DNA of 18,340 bases from Patescibacteria group bacterium UBA1372 (lineage in GTDB: Bacteria; Patescibacteriota; Microgenomatia; UBA12405): NCBI GenBank assembly GCA_002306295.1, contig DBRI01000009.1, forward strand, positions 42,130 through 60,469. The letters are read 5' to 3'. The stretch's first letter is position 1; each line of letters starts with the position of its first letter. Positions 6,850 to 13,424 of the stretch are shown one piece after another. A program made the translations under genes and the position numbers. The notes below the pieces were generated by a model. That model saw only the letters and a list, made by a program, of their open reading frames with translations, made no database searches and was not told the DNA's origin.

Positions 6850-8760
6850 TTACCCCGCTCCTCCGCCGCCACCGCCTCCACCACCACCTCCACCTCCGGA
6901 TGACCCACCACTACTTCCCACTCCGCTGGCTCCATAACTACTGCTTGCTGCTGTCGAAATGCTAGATATTGCCGAGTTTATCGAAGATACAGCCGATGAA
7001 AAATCACCACTACTAGACCCTGCCCAATATGTCATCACCATTCTCTGATCCTCTTCTCCAAATTTAACCGGTAGTTGACTCAATGCTTTTTGCGATACCC
7101 CCAACACTGTTCCGTATACCAAATATTTTTCCCACAATACAATCGAATCTATCGGATAATTTTTTGTTTTGGCATATTCCTCCATGTGCTTTTGAAAAGC
7201 TATCCAGGAAGCTGTCTCTTGTCTGCCCTTTTCCGTTCTTTTATCACCTTTGCTCATCATCAAGGCTCCGGACATCATCATCAAAAATCCTCCGACACCC
7301 AATATCGGTGTCAACACCACTGCCAGGCTTGCCGTCATTGCTAAAAACGGTGCCAGAAATACACTTAAAAACATCTGCAAAATTCCAATTCCCATTGTTA
7401 ATCCATAACTACTTTTCTTTTTGTGAGCTTCCATATCCAAATATCCATCTTCCAGGTTTTGCGCTAATGCTAATTTCCCCAATCTTTTGATGAAGCTGTA
7501 GCTCGTTGTTCTGTTGACCCTGCACCAGCTGGCAATATCATCTAGTGCCAACACTTCTTCCTCTCTACTTGTCAAAGTCTTAGTTTTGGTAGGTATTCTC
7601 ATCAAAAAACCAATCATTTCTTGCTCAATTCTTGTTATTCCCATATCACTTTTACCCAACCATTTCAAATAATATTTATAGTCTTTAAATATAAAACCCT
7701 CTTTTGTTTCACTTCTGACTATTTGGTAATACCTATCCTGTACTAGTCTCAATACCGTCGCCGTAAACGCCTTACTTGTCAGTGTTTCATTCATATGAAT
7801 CAGTTGTTCCACCTGTGCCGGTTCTATATCACTTGGTGGTTCCCATATCCGTCCCGATAGCGTCACCTCAGGTAATTTCTCATCTTTTCCGTATTTCCAA
7901 AAATTTTTAATTTGTTTTACAAACACCCATATTGACCCACCGCTTATAACCAATATCAATACTTCTAGTCCCGTTCTGCTTATTTTATTAACCGCTGATT
8001 TTCTCTCTGTTTCTTTTATAAATCCCAATTCCTCTGTCTCTATTTGTTCTTTTGTCATATTTCCCACCACGCTCACATCAAACCCGTCTGCTGGTACTAT
8101 CACCCTAGCTTCAAAAAATTCTCCGCCGTTTATTCGATCTAATTCATATTTCACTTCACTGGCACTCGGTATCGATACTCTGCCCGTTAGTGGCCCGTGT
8201 GCCCAAGCCTTTATTTTCTCTCCATCGATTCCCTCTGGTAGTTTTATATTAGCTTCAATATTTTTTTGGCTTATTTCCCATCTATCTCCCACCAACTTCC
8301 AATAAAATTCAACCACCTCACCCTGTTTTGTTAATCCATTTTCAATTACATATCCCAAATTAAACACCCTGTTAGTGTTATTTGCCCTATAAAACCACTT
8401 AATATAATAAGAGCTTCCTCTGTTCTGAACATAAAAAGTCCCTGCTGGTCTGTTTGTATCAGCCGCATTTATTTCACCATCAGCTAGTTCTCTATAACAG
8501 CTTGTTTCGTCACACAGTGAAAAATTATTAAGTATATATGCTTGGCTCCTTTCTCCTCTCTTATCAATTTCCACATAAGCAAAAGTATAAGATCCATCAA
8601 AATTGTAAGTCCTGCTTTCAACCACATTTACCATCCCATTTCTATCCATCTCCATATCAATTTTTACCTTATCTATCGAATAACTTTTCGCCTCGACTTT
8701 AGATACTCCAATAAAACTAAGGGTAATAATCAAAATTCCTACAAATATTTTTTTTACCAT
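6850..8760 (-). CDS. DUF2207 membrane protein with poly-glycine tail
   Basis: A 636-residue protein. Residues 1-24 form a signal peptide (KKIFVGILIITLSFIGV, cleavage likely after VEA). Next comes the extracytoplasmic DUF2207 beta domain (about 25-230: SIDKVKIDMEMDRNG, ESRTYNFDGSYTFAYVEI). A membrane helix follows at about 264-284, a cytoplasmic region with a winged-helix-like segment (311-445), and two hydrophobic helices at about 453-475 and 476-502. The tail is Ser-rich and then ends in about 13 consecutive glycines. This order and the Gly-rich end are the normal DUF2207 (YciQ-like) layout. Function is unknown; an envelope role is likely. ATG at 8760 follows GATAAT by seven bases. Confidence 0.9.
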   Translation of the reverse strand: MVKKIFVGILIITLSFIGVSKVEAKSYSIDKVKIDMEMDRNGMVNVVESRTYNFDGSYTFAYVEIDKRGERSQAYILNNFSLCDETSCYRELADGEINAADTNRPAGTFYVQNRGSSYYIKWFYRANNTNRVFNLGYVIENGLTKQGEVVEFYWKLVGDRWEISQKNIEANIKLPEGIDGEKIKAWAHGPLTGRVSIPSASEVKYELDRINGGEFFEARVIVPADGFDVSVVGNMTKEQIETEELGFIKETERKSAVNKISRTGLEVLILVISGGSIWVFVKQIKNFWKYGKDEKLPEVTLSGRIWEPPSDIEPAQVEQLIHMNETLTSKAFTATVLRLVQDRYYQIVRSETKEGFIFKDYKYYLKWLGKSDMGITRIEQEMIGFLMRIPTKTKTLTSREEEVLALDDIASWCRVNRTTSYSFIKRLGKLALAQNLEDGYLDMEAHKKKSSYGLTMGIGILQMFLSVFLAPFLAMTASLAVVLTPILGVGGFLMMMSGALMMSKGDKRTEKGRQETASWIAFQKHMEEYAKTKNYPIDSIVLWEKYLVYGTVLGVSQKALSQLPVKFGEEDQRMVMTYWAGSSSGDFSSAVSSINSAISSISTAASSSYGASGVGSSGGSSGGGGGGGGGGGGGAG

Positions 8761-8786
8761 ACTTTATATTATCCTATTTTTAATTA

Positions 8787-8823
8787 TCCCTCCCTTGTCA
8801 AGGGGAGGATTAGGGAGGGGTTT
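8787..8823 (+). repeat. 37-bp interspersed repeat, copy 1
   Basis: Begins TCCCTCCCTTGTCAAGGGG, then a second AGGGAGGGG block and TTT. It is 35/37 identical to 13388-13424. The first half folds back on itself (CCTCCCTTG with CAAGGGGAGG, one bulge). This copy is in the divergent gap between the DUF2207 gene and the exonuclease gene; the rest of that gap is AT-rich and includes the 8893-8930 microrepeat. Confidence 0.75.
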
Positions 8824-8892
8824 TTGTTTCTAGATTCTAAGCTTGGTAAAATGCAATTAGTTTAAAAATTTAAATATTTTGTAAATTTCAAA

Positions 8893-8930
8893 TTGTTTAA
8901 TAATTGTAAATTGATAATTGTAAATTAATC
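8893..8930 (+). repeat. AATTG-type microrepeat upstream of the exonuclease gene
   Basis: Repeated TAATTGTAAATTGA / TAATTGTAAATTAA units end six bases before... the exonuclease start region, covering the place where a promoter or ribosome site would be expected. It is related to the copies inside the GT4 and trxB genes. Confidence 0.5.
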
Positions 8931-8933
8931 GAC

Positions 8934-9848
8934 ATGTCCAAGCTTTTACTTATTGATTCCCACGCTGTCATTCACCGCGCCTTTCACAGTATTCCCAAGA
9001 CCTTAACCTACCAAGGTAGACCCATTAACGCCATGTATGGTTTTTATTCCATGCTCTATTCTGCCTTAGACCAATTAAATCCCAAATATTTAGCCTTTTG
9101 TCTCGACGCCCCCGGTCCCACTTTTAGAGACAAAGAATATATTGCCTACCGCACTCAAAGAAAACCCGCCGATCCCGATCTCAAGCACCAATTTCCCCTA
9201 ATTATCGACAGTCTCAAACAATCTAATTTAACCCATTTTTCCTTAGGTGGCTACGAAGCTGACGATCTCCTGGCCACTCTTTCTCAAAAAGTTTCTTCCA
9301 AAAAAGGTCTGACCACTTATATTATTACCGGAGACAAAGATCTGATGCAGTTGGTCAACCCCAGGGTCAAGCTTTTTATGCCAGTCAAAGGTCTTTCTCA
9401 AATCCAAATTTATGATTCCAAGGCCGTTAAAACCCGTCTTGGTATTGCCCCCTCTCAGGTGGTTGATCTCAAAGCTTTAATGGGGGACTCTTCAGATAAT
9501 TACCCCGGAGTTGCTGGTATCGGTCCCAAAACAGCTGTCGATTTATTAGAAGAATACAAATCTTTAGACAATATTTATAAAAATCTGGACAAAATCAAAC
9601 TATCTATTAGGGAAAAATTAGAAAAAGATCGCGACAATGCCTATCTATCCCAAAAATTAGCCCAATTGGAAACCTCTGTGCCTATTAATTTTTCTCTAAA
9701 AGACGCCAAAATTACTTCCCAATCAATTGACCAGCTCGTCGAGGTTCTAAAGACCTACAATTTTAAATCTCTTATTTCCCGTTTTACCAAAAAATACCAG
9801 CTAACTCCCAAAGTCACTATAGACAAAAATCAACAAACCCTTTTCTAA
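8934..9848 (+). CDS. Stand-alone 5'-3' exonuclease / flap endonuclease (PolA N-domain type)
   Basis: A 304-residue enzyme like the N-terminal domain of DNA polymerase I, with no polymerase part. Metal-binding acids visible: D8 (LLLIDSH), E108-D110-D111 (GYEADDLL), D134 and D136 (ITGDKDLMQL), D185 and D188 (MGDSSDNYPGV). The helix-hairpin-helix-like H3TH follows (GVAGIGPKTAVDLL). It should remove RNA primers and flaps on the lagging strand. The protein ends in NQQTLF. QxxLF matches the bacterial sliding-clamp-binding pattern and its extreme C-terminal position is typical of such tails, so clamp recruitment is a reasonable inference. Stop TAA abuts the stop of the convergent GT-C gene with no gap. 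Confidence 0.93.
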   Translation: MSKLLLIDSHAVIHRAFHSIPKTLTYQGRPINAMYGFYSMLYSALDQLNPKYLAFCLDAPGPTFRDKEYIAYRTQRKPADPDLKHQFPLIIDSLKQSNLTHFSLGGYEADDLLATLSQKVSSKKGLTTYIITGDKDLMQLVNPRVKLFMPVKGLSQIQIYDSKAVKTRLGIAPSQVVDLKALMGDSSDNYPGVAGIGPKTAVDLLEEYKSLDNIYKNLDKIKLSIREKLEKDRDNAYLSQKLAQLETSVPINFSLKDAKITSQSIDQLVEVLKTYNFKSLISRFTKKYQLTPKVTIDKNQQTLF

Positions 9849-11174
9849 TCATCTTCGTTTCAGTATCAATACCCCCGATCTCTTGACCGTTTCTCCACTT
9901 TTATAATCATCTTGGTCAAGCATTACTGTATATAGATGACCTTCATCGATATTTTGTGGTTGTTTTCCTAAGTATTTAAATAAATATTTAAATCCGTTAT
10001 CCCAACCCAATGGTAGTTCGTAAGACACATTAAACACTTCATCTCTTTTTTGATTAACCAAATATTCAACTATTTCTTTTTTGTTTCGTAGACCAATATT
10101 AGTTTTTTCAGTATTTAATCTCATAAAGTTATTTATTAACAACAAACCCATAATTAACCAACTAACTTTCCCAAAATTCGATATAAATTTAGAAATTAGC
10201 AAAACAAGTAACACCCCGGCGAGTCTATAATAATATTCAGATACTCCACCTTTGTATAAAAACATAGTTATCAAAGGTGTTAATAACCAAACCAAAATCA
10301 CTATATTTTTATCTCTTTTTTTGCCTAACAATGCTAAAAAACTTATTAAAACCACTATAATTCTTTCCGCTTGTTCCCAAACTTGTCCAAACCTGGCTAT
10401 TCCAATTAGATTTAAACTTCTAAAATATACTTTTACTGGTAACCAAATTTCTCTTGCTATTTTCGTTTCCCCCTTAAGCATTTCAAAAAACTTCCGTGTA
10501 TTTAGAAAATCGTGTCTCAAATCAAAGACCACTAAAGGTATAGCAAATATTACCACCCCAAAAATTGCTTTAATCAGGTCTTTCTTGTCTACTTTTTTAT
10601 CTTTACTTACAAACCAAGCCACTAAAATTGGTACTCCCAATGAAGTAGGTATCAGATGAGTTACACTTGCAAAACTCCAAACAGGCAAGACCCATAAAAT
10701 ATTTTTTCTAGATTCTGTTATTTTATTTACCCCCCACCACATCCAAACTCCAAAAAAAGCTAAATGCATTACACTCCAGCTTGTTTCGTTTTGGTTGATC
10801 AGCATAAGTCCACTTGCTATCAATCCAGCCCTACTACCATACAGTCTACTTGCCACTATATAAATACTTATCACCGTTACTAAATTAGTAAACGTCATTG
10901 CAACTATACCCGCCCTTGGATCTCCGTCCATCAATCCATAAAAGGGAAGCAGATAATAAAAGTGGTAAGGTCCTGCAAAAAAACTGTTTTCATGACTCAC
11001 TCTTTGTCCAATTAATAAAGGTTTTTTATTCTCTATCATCCCCATTACTTTGATAGCATCATCTTCTTGATCCCAGTCAAAACGATATCTGTCATCAACT
11101 CTATAAATACTAAAAAAAATAGACAGAATACACAAAATCAAAATAATTATTATTTTCCTCTTATTTTTTTTCAT
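9849..11174 (-). CDS. GT-C type membrane glycosyltransferase (PMT/ArnT-like)
   Basis: A 441-residue polytopic membrane protein. An N-terminal helix (IIIILILCILSIFF) is followed by an extracytoplasmic loop RFDWDQEDDA. Its paired acidic residues are where GT-C enzymes of the dolichyl-phosphate-mannose transferase class bind lipid-linked sugar and metal. Many further hydrophobic segments follow, with a soluble C-terminal tail of about 85 residues (TEKTNIGLRNKKEIVEYLV onward). It probably transfers a sugar from an undecaprenyl-phosphate carrier to a protein or glycan outside the membrane; donor and acceptor are unknown. ATG at 11174 follows TATACT (11181-11186) by six bases, a leaderless arrangement. 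Confidence 0.8.
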   Translation of the reverse strand: MKKNKRKIIIILILCILSIFFSIYRVDDRYRFDWDQEDDAIKVMGMIENKKPLLIGQRVSHENSFFAGPYHFYYLLPFYGLMDGDPRAGIVAMTFTNLVTVISIYIVASRLYGSRAGLIASGLMLINQNETSWSVMHLAFFGVWMWWGVNKITESRKNILWVLPVWSFASVTHLIPTSLGVPILVAWFVSKDKKVDKKDLIKAIFGVVIFAIPLVVFDLRHDFLNTRKFFEMLKGETKIAREIWLPVKVYFRSLNLIGIARFGQVWEQAERIIVVLISFLALLGKKRDKNIVILVWLLTPLITMFLYKGGVSEYYYRLAGVLLVLLISKFISNFGKVSWLIMGLLLINNFMRLNTEKTNIGLRNKKEIVEYLVNQKRDEVFNVSYELPLGWDNGFKYLFKYLGKQPQNIDEGHLYTVMLDQDDYKSGETVKRSGVLILKRR

Positions 11175-11230
11175 ACTCTTAGTATAAACAAACCCTTTTC
11201 TAATCTATATCCCAAATGTTAACTTGACAT

Positions 11231-11437
11231 ATGACATCAATTTTTAGAGTTGAAGGTTTTCCTAAAACAGAAACAACCGTTCCCGTTCAGCCTTCACCAA
11301 CAGACATTTGTCAAATTCCTTGTCATCTTCGTCCAGCTTATTGTACTGAGCCCTCAAACCCTGCTACAGACACTAGTTGTCGCAAACGCCACCATACTGG
11401 AGGCCATGGTCGTACAAATGTCAAAAAACGTCAATAA
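11231..11437 (+). CDS. Possible small Cys/His-containing protein, unknown
   Basis: A 68-codon frame in the 318-bp gap between the GT-C gene and the AbrB gene. It contains C27, C31, C38 and C50 followed by H54-H55 and H59, then a basic tail (HGRTNVKKRQ). The Cys/His spacing could bind a zinc ion, but I know no matching family. The other open frame here (11250-11441) gives an unlikely hydrophobic peptide. TTGACA sits one base before the ATG, which is the wrong place for its own promoter. Kept because the composition looks like a protein and nothing else explains the gap. Confidence 0.4.
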   Translation: MTSIFRVEGFPKTETTVPVQPSPTDICQIPCHLRPAYCTEPSNPATDTSCRKRHHTGGHGRTNVKKRQ

Positions 11438-11452
11438 TTAAATTCCTTACAC

Positions 11453-11482
11453 TTGACAAACACTCCTTACATTATATATACT
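11453..11482 (+). promoter_or_regulatory. Promoter of the AbrB-PIN-GT4 operon
   Basis: Consensus -35 TTGACA (11453-11458), 18-bp spacer, -10 TATACT (11477-11482; five of six). Transcription should start about 11489-11490, only a few bases before the ATG at 11493, so the mRNA would be nearly leaderless. This is the strongest sigma-70-type promoter in the window. AbrB-type antitoxins usually bind their own promoter, so autoregulation here is likely. Confidence 0.7.
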
Positions 11483-11492
11483 TTCCTTACTT

Positions 11493-11744
11493 ATGACTTA
11501 CACAGCTACTCTCACCAGTAAAGGCCAAATTACTATACCGGCAAAAATTATAAAAGCCAAAAATCTTAAAAAAGGCCAAAAACTTATTTTTAATATTGAA
11601 GATAATAAAGTTTTCATTGAAACTCCGGTAGACTTTATCAATCGATTAGCCGGGTCTGTTTCTATACCAAACAAATTAAAAAATGTCCCTATCGATAAAG
11701 CTATCGAATTAGCTAAGCAAATTCATTTTTCTTCTCAAAAATGA
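11493..11744 (+). CDS. AbrB/SpoVT-type antitoxin, DNA-binding
   Basis: An 83-residue protein. Residues about 3-45 form the swapped-hairpin AbrB fold with the diagnostic TSKGQITIPAKI at 8-19 and a second strand KGQKLIFNIEDNKVFIE. The C-terminal half (RLAGSVSIPNKLKN, IDKAIELAKQI) is the helical part that typically wraps around a PIN toxin. It should neutralise the downstream PIN protein and repress the operon. Its stop TGA overlaps the PIN gene start (ATGA), giving translational coupling. No SD; promoter at 11453-11482. Confidence 0.9.
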   Translation: MTYTATLTSKGQITIPAKIIKAKNLKKGQKLIFNIEDNKVFIETPVDFINRLAGSVSIPNKLKNVPIDKAIELAKQIHFSSQK

Positions 11745-12247
11745 CATATATCAAGATACAGAAAAATCCGGCATTTATGACGGAGATAAAGCAAATTCCT
11801 AAAGCGAAACAAAATACCACGGCTTTTAAGCCGTGTGTAGTTTATTTTGTTGACACCAATTATTTCCTGTCTTATTTTTTAGACAGAAATTCTGACCAGC
11901 AGTTAATTGTAAACAAATTATTCAAACAAGCCCTACAAGACAAAGTTTGCTTATATAGTTCAAGCTTAGTTTTTTTTGAAGTTTATTGGACAGCTAAATC
12001 TTTCTATCAGATTCCCCACCAAACTCTTAAAACTATGATGACACAATTACTTCATCTAAACTTTATTACCATCGACAACAAAGGCCTATTGTTAGAATCT
12101 CTAAACTTATTTACCAATGGTTCAATCAGTCTTGAGGATTGTTACCATCTTGTTTGTGCTAAAAGTTATCAAGTAAACTCCATCGCCACCTTTGATAAAA
12201 AACTCAAGTCCTCTTTTAAAAAACTTTCAACTTTACAAACATTATGA
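11741..12247 (+). CDS. PIN-domain toxin (VapC-like ribonuclease)
   Basis: A 168-residue protein. The PIN core begins at residue 35 (YFVDTNYFLSYFL). Catalytic acids are D38, E80 (VFFEVYW), D133 (SLEDCYHL) and D152 (IATFDKKL), so the metal site is complete. It should cleave RNA when freed from the AbrB antitoxin. The first 34 residues are an unusual extension rich in Lys and Gln; typical VapC proteins start a residue or two before VDTN. Part of this extension is encoded by a near-perfect inverted repeat (11818-11835). A start at M13 is also possible, but the ATGA overlap with the antitoxin favours 11741. It overlaps the GT4 gene by another ATGA. Confidence 0.88.
   Translation: MTYIKIQKNPAFMTEIKQIPKAKQNTTAFKPCVVYFVDTNYFLSYFLDRNSDQQLIVNKLFKQALQDKVCLYSSSLVFFEVYWTAKSFYQIPHQTLKTMMTQLLHLNFITIDNKGLLLESLNLFTNGSISLEDCYHLVCAKSYQVNSIATFDKKLKSSFKKLSTLQTL
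11818..11835 (+). repeat. Inverted repeat / hairpin inside the PIN gene 5' region
   Basis: CACGGCTT-TT-AAGCCGTG: an 8-bp inverted repeat around two bases. In RNA it would form at least six G/C-rich pairs, in an otherwise AT-rich region between the antitoxin stop and the PIN core. It encodes residues 26-32. It may be an inserted small palindromic element or an RNA structure that tunes toxin translation. Confidence 0.6.
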
Positions 12248-13386
12248 ACTTTACAAACTATCGCATAGCCTTAGTTCACGACTATCTCAAAGAATATGGT
12301 GGTGCCGAATCTGTTTTAGAAACTTTATCTGACATCTACCCTCAAGCCGATATTTTTACCTCTGTTTATCTTCCTAAATTTTTTGGCCCCCACCAAAGAC
12401 GCCTAGAAAAAAAATGGCAAGGAAGAGTTCACACTTCTTTTTTACAATACCTACCTTTTAAGGCTAAATTAATCAGTCTTTTTAGATTTATATCACCCCT
12501 GGCTTTCAAATCTTTTGATTTTTCTAAATACGATATCATTATCACTTCAGCTACCGGTGCCTATTTTCCCAATGCCCTAAACAAAGGTCAAGCCAAACTA
12601 ATCTGTTATTGTCACACTCCACCTCGCTATCTTTACGGTCTTGCCACAGCTAGAGACCTAAAATCTAGACCAATTCTAAACTTTTTTGCTCAAACAGTTT
12701 TTCATTTCTTGCGCCTACTTGATTTCAAATACGCCCAAAATGTCGATCAATTTATTTGCAATTCCCAAACCACTCGCCTCAGAGTCAAAAAGTTTTACAA
12801 AAAAGATGCTATCGTCATCAATCCACCTGTAGATCTTCCAAAAGGTTTGAAAATTGAAAATTGTAAATTGAAAATTGTAAAAAATGGATATTTTTTAGCC
12901 GGTGGTCGTTTAGCCCGCGCCAAACGCTATGATATTGCCGTTAAGGCGTGTAATAAATTAAAGCTCCCTCTACAAATTTTTGGCCGTGATTTTGCCGGTC
13001 ACCTGGATGAATTAAAAGCCATAGCCGGCCCCACTATAGAGTTTTTAGGTGAAGTCAGTCAAGCCGAAAAAACCAAGCTATTTACCAACGCCCTAGCTTA
13101 TTTTATGTGTTCTGATAATGAAGATTTTGGTATAGTCACCGTTGAAGCCATGGCTCATGGCACTCCTGTTATTGGATACAATAGTGGGGGAGTCGCCGAG
13201 ACAGTAATTGATGGGAAGACAGGGCTTTTATTTGACAAGCTCACACCAAAATCTTGCATTAAAGCCATCCAAAAATTTCAAAAATTAAACATAAATTCCA
13301 AAGATTGTATCTCCCAAGCCCAAAAATTCTCCCCCCAAGTCTTCACTTCCAAGATAAAGAAAATCGTCTTTACTCAAACAAATTAA
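12244..13386 (+). CDS. GT4-family glycosyltransferase (GT-B fold)
   Basis: A 380-residue cytoplasmic enzyme. N-terminal acceptor half: IALVHDYLKEYGGAESVLE (5-26) with the GGAE motif, and YCHTPPRYLYG. C-terminal nucleotide-sugar half: GYFLAGGRLARAKRYDIAV, then EDFGIVTVEAMAHGTPVIGY, where E293 and E301 form the E-x7-E motif of retaining GT4 enzymes, and GGVAETVIDGKTGLLF. It probably adds a hexose to a surface glycan or lipid-linked precursor. Residues 202-213 (LKIENCKLKIVK) are encoded by an in-frame AATTG-type repeat inserted in the linker between the two halves. It starts inside the PIN stop (ATGA), making it the third gene of the toxin-antitoxin transcript. Confidence 0.92.
   Translation: MNFTNYRIALVHDYLKEYGGAESVLETLSDIYPQADIFTSVYLPKFFGPHQRRLEKKWQGRVHTSFLQYLPFKAKLISLFRFISPLAFKSFDFSKYDIIITSATGAYFPNALNKGQAKLICYCHTPPRYLYGLATARDLKSRPILNFFAQTVFHFLRLLDFKYAQNVDQFICNSQTTRLRVKKFYKKDAIVINPPVDLPKGLKIENCKLKIVKNGYFLAGGRLARAKRYDIAVKACNKLKLPLQIFGRDFAGHLDELKAIAGPTIEFLGEVSQAEKTKLFTNALAYFMCSDNEDFGIVTVEAMAHGTPVIGYNSGGVAETVIDGKTGLLFDKLTPKSCIKAIQKFQKLNINSKDCISQAQKFSPQVFTSKIKKIVFTQTN
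12847..12882 (+). repeat. AATTG-type microrepeat inserted in frame in the GT4 gene
   Basis: Units of TTGAAAATTG and TTGTAAATTG encode LKIENCKLKIVK (residues 202-213). It falls in the interdomain linker, after NPPVDLPKG and before GYFLAGGRL, both conserved in GT4 proteins. Confidence 0.65.
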
Positions 13387-13387
13387 T

Positions 13388-13424
13388 TCCCTCCCTTGTC
13401 AAGGGGAGGGTCAGGGAGGGGTTT
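13388..13424 (+). repeat. 37-bp interspersed repeat, copy 2 (fills the GT4/trxB gap)
   Basis: 35/37 identical to 8787-8823. It starts one base after the GT4 stop and its last two bases are part of the trxB stop codon, so it occupies the whole intergenic space between these convergent genes. Its foldback could act as a two-way transcription end, although no long T tract follows. Confidence 0.75.

Noticed and set aside
7083..7490. Plus-strand open frames inside the DUF2207 gene
   Set aside because: Antisense shadows of a well-supported gene.
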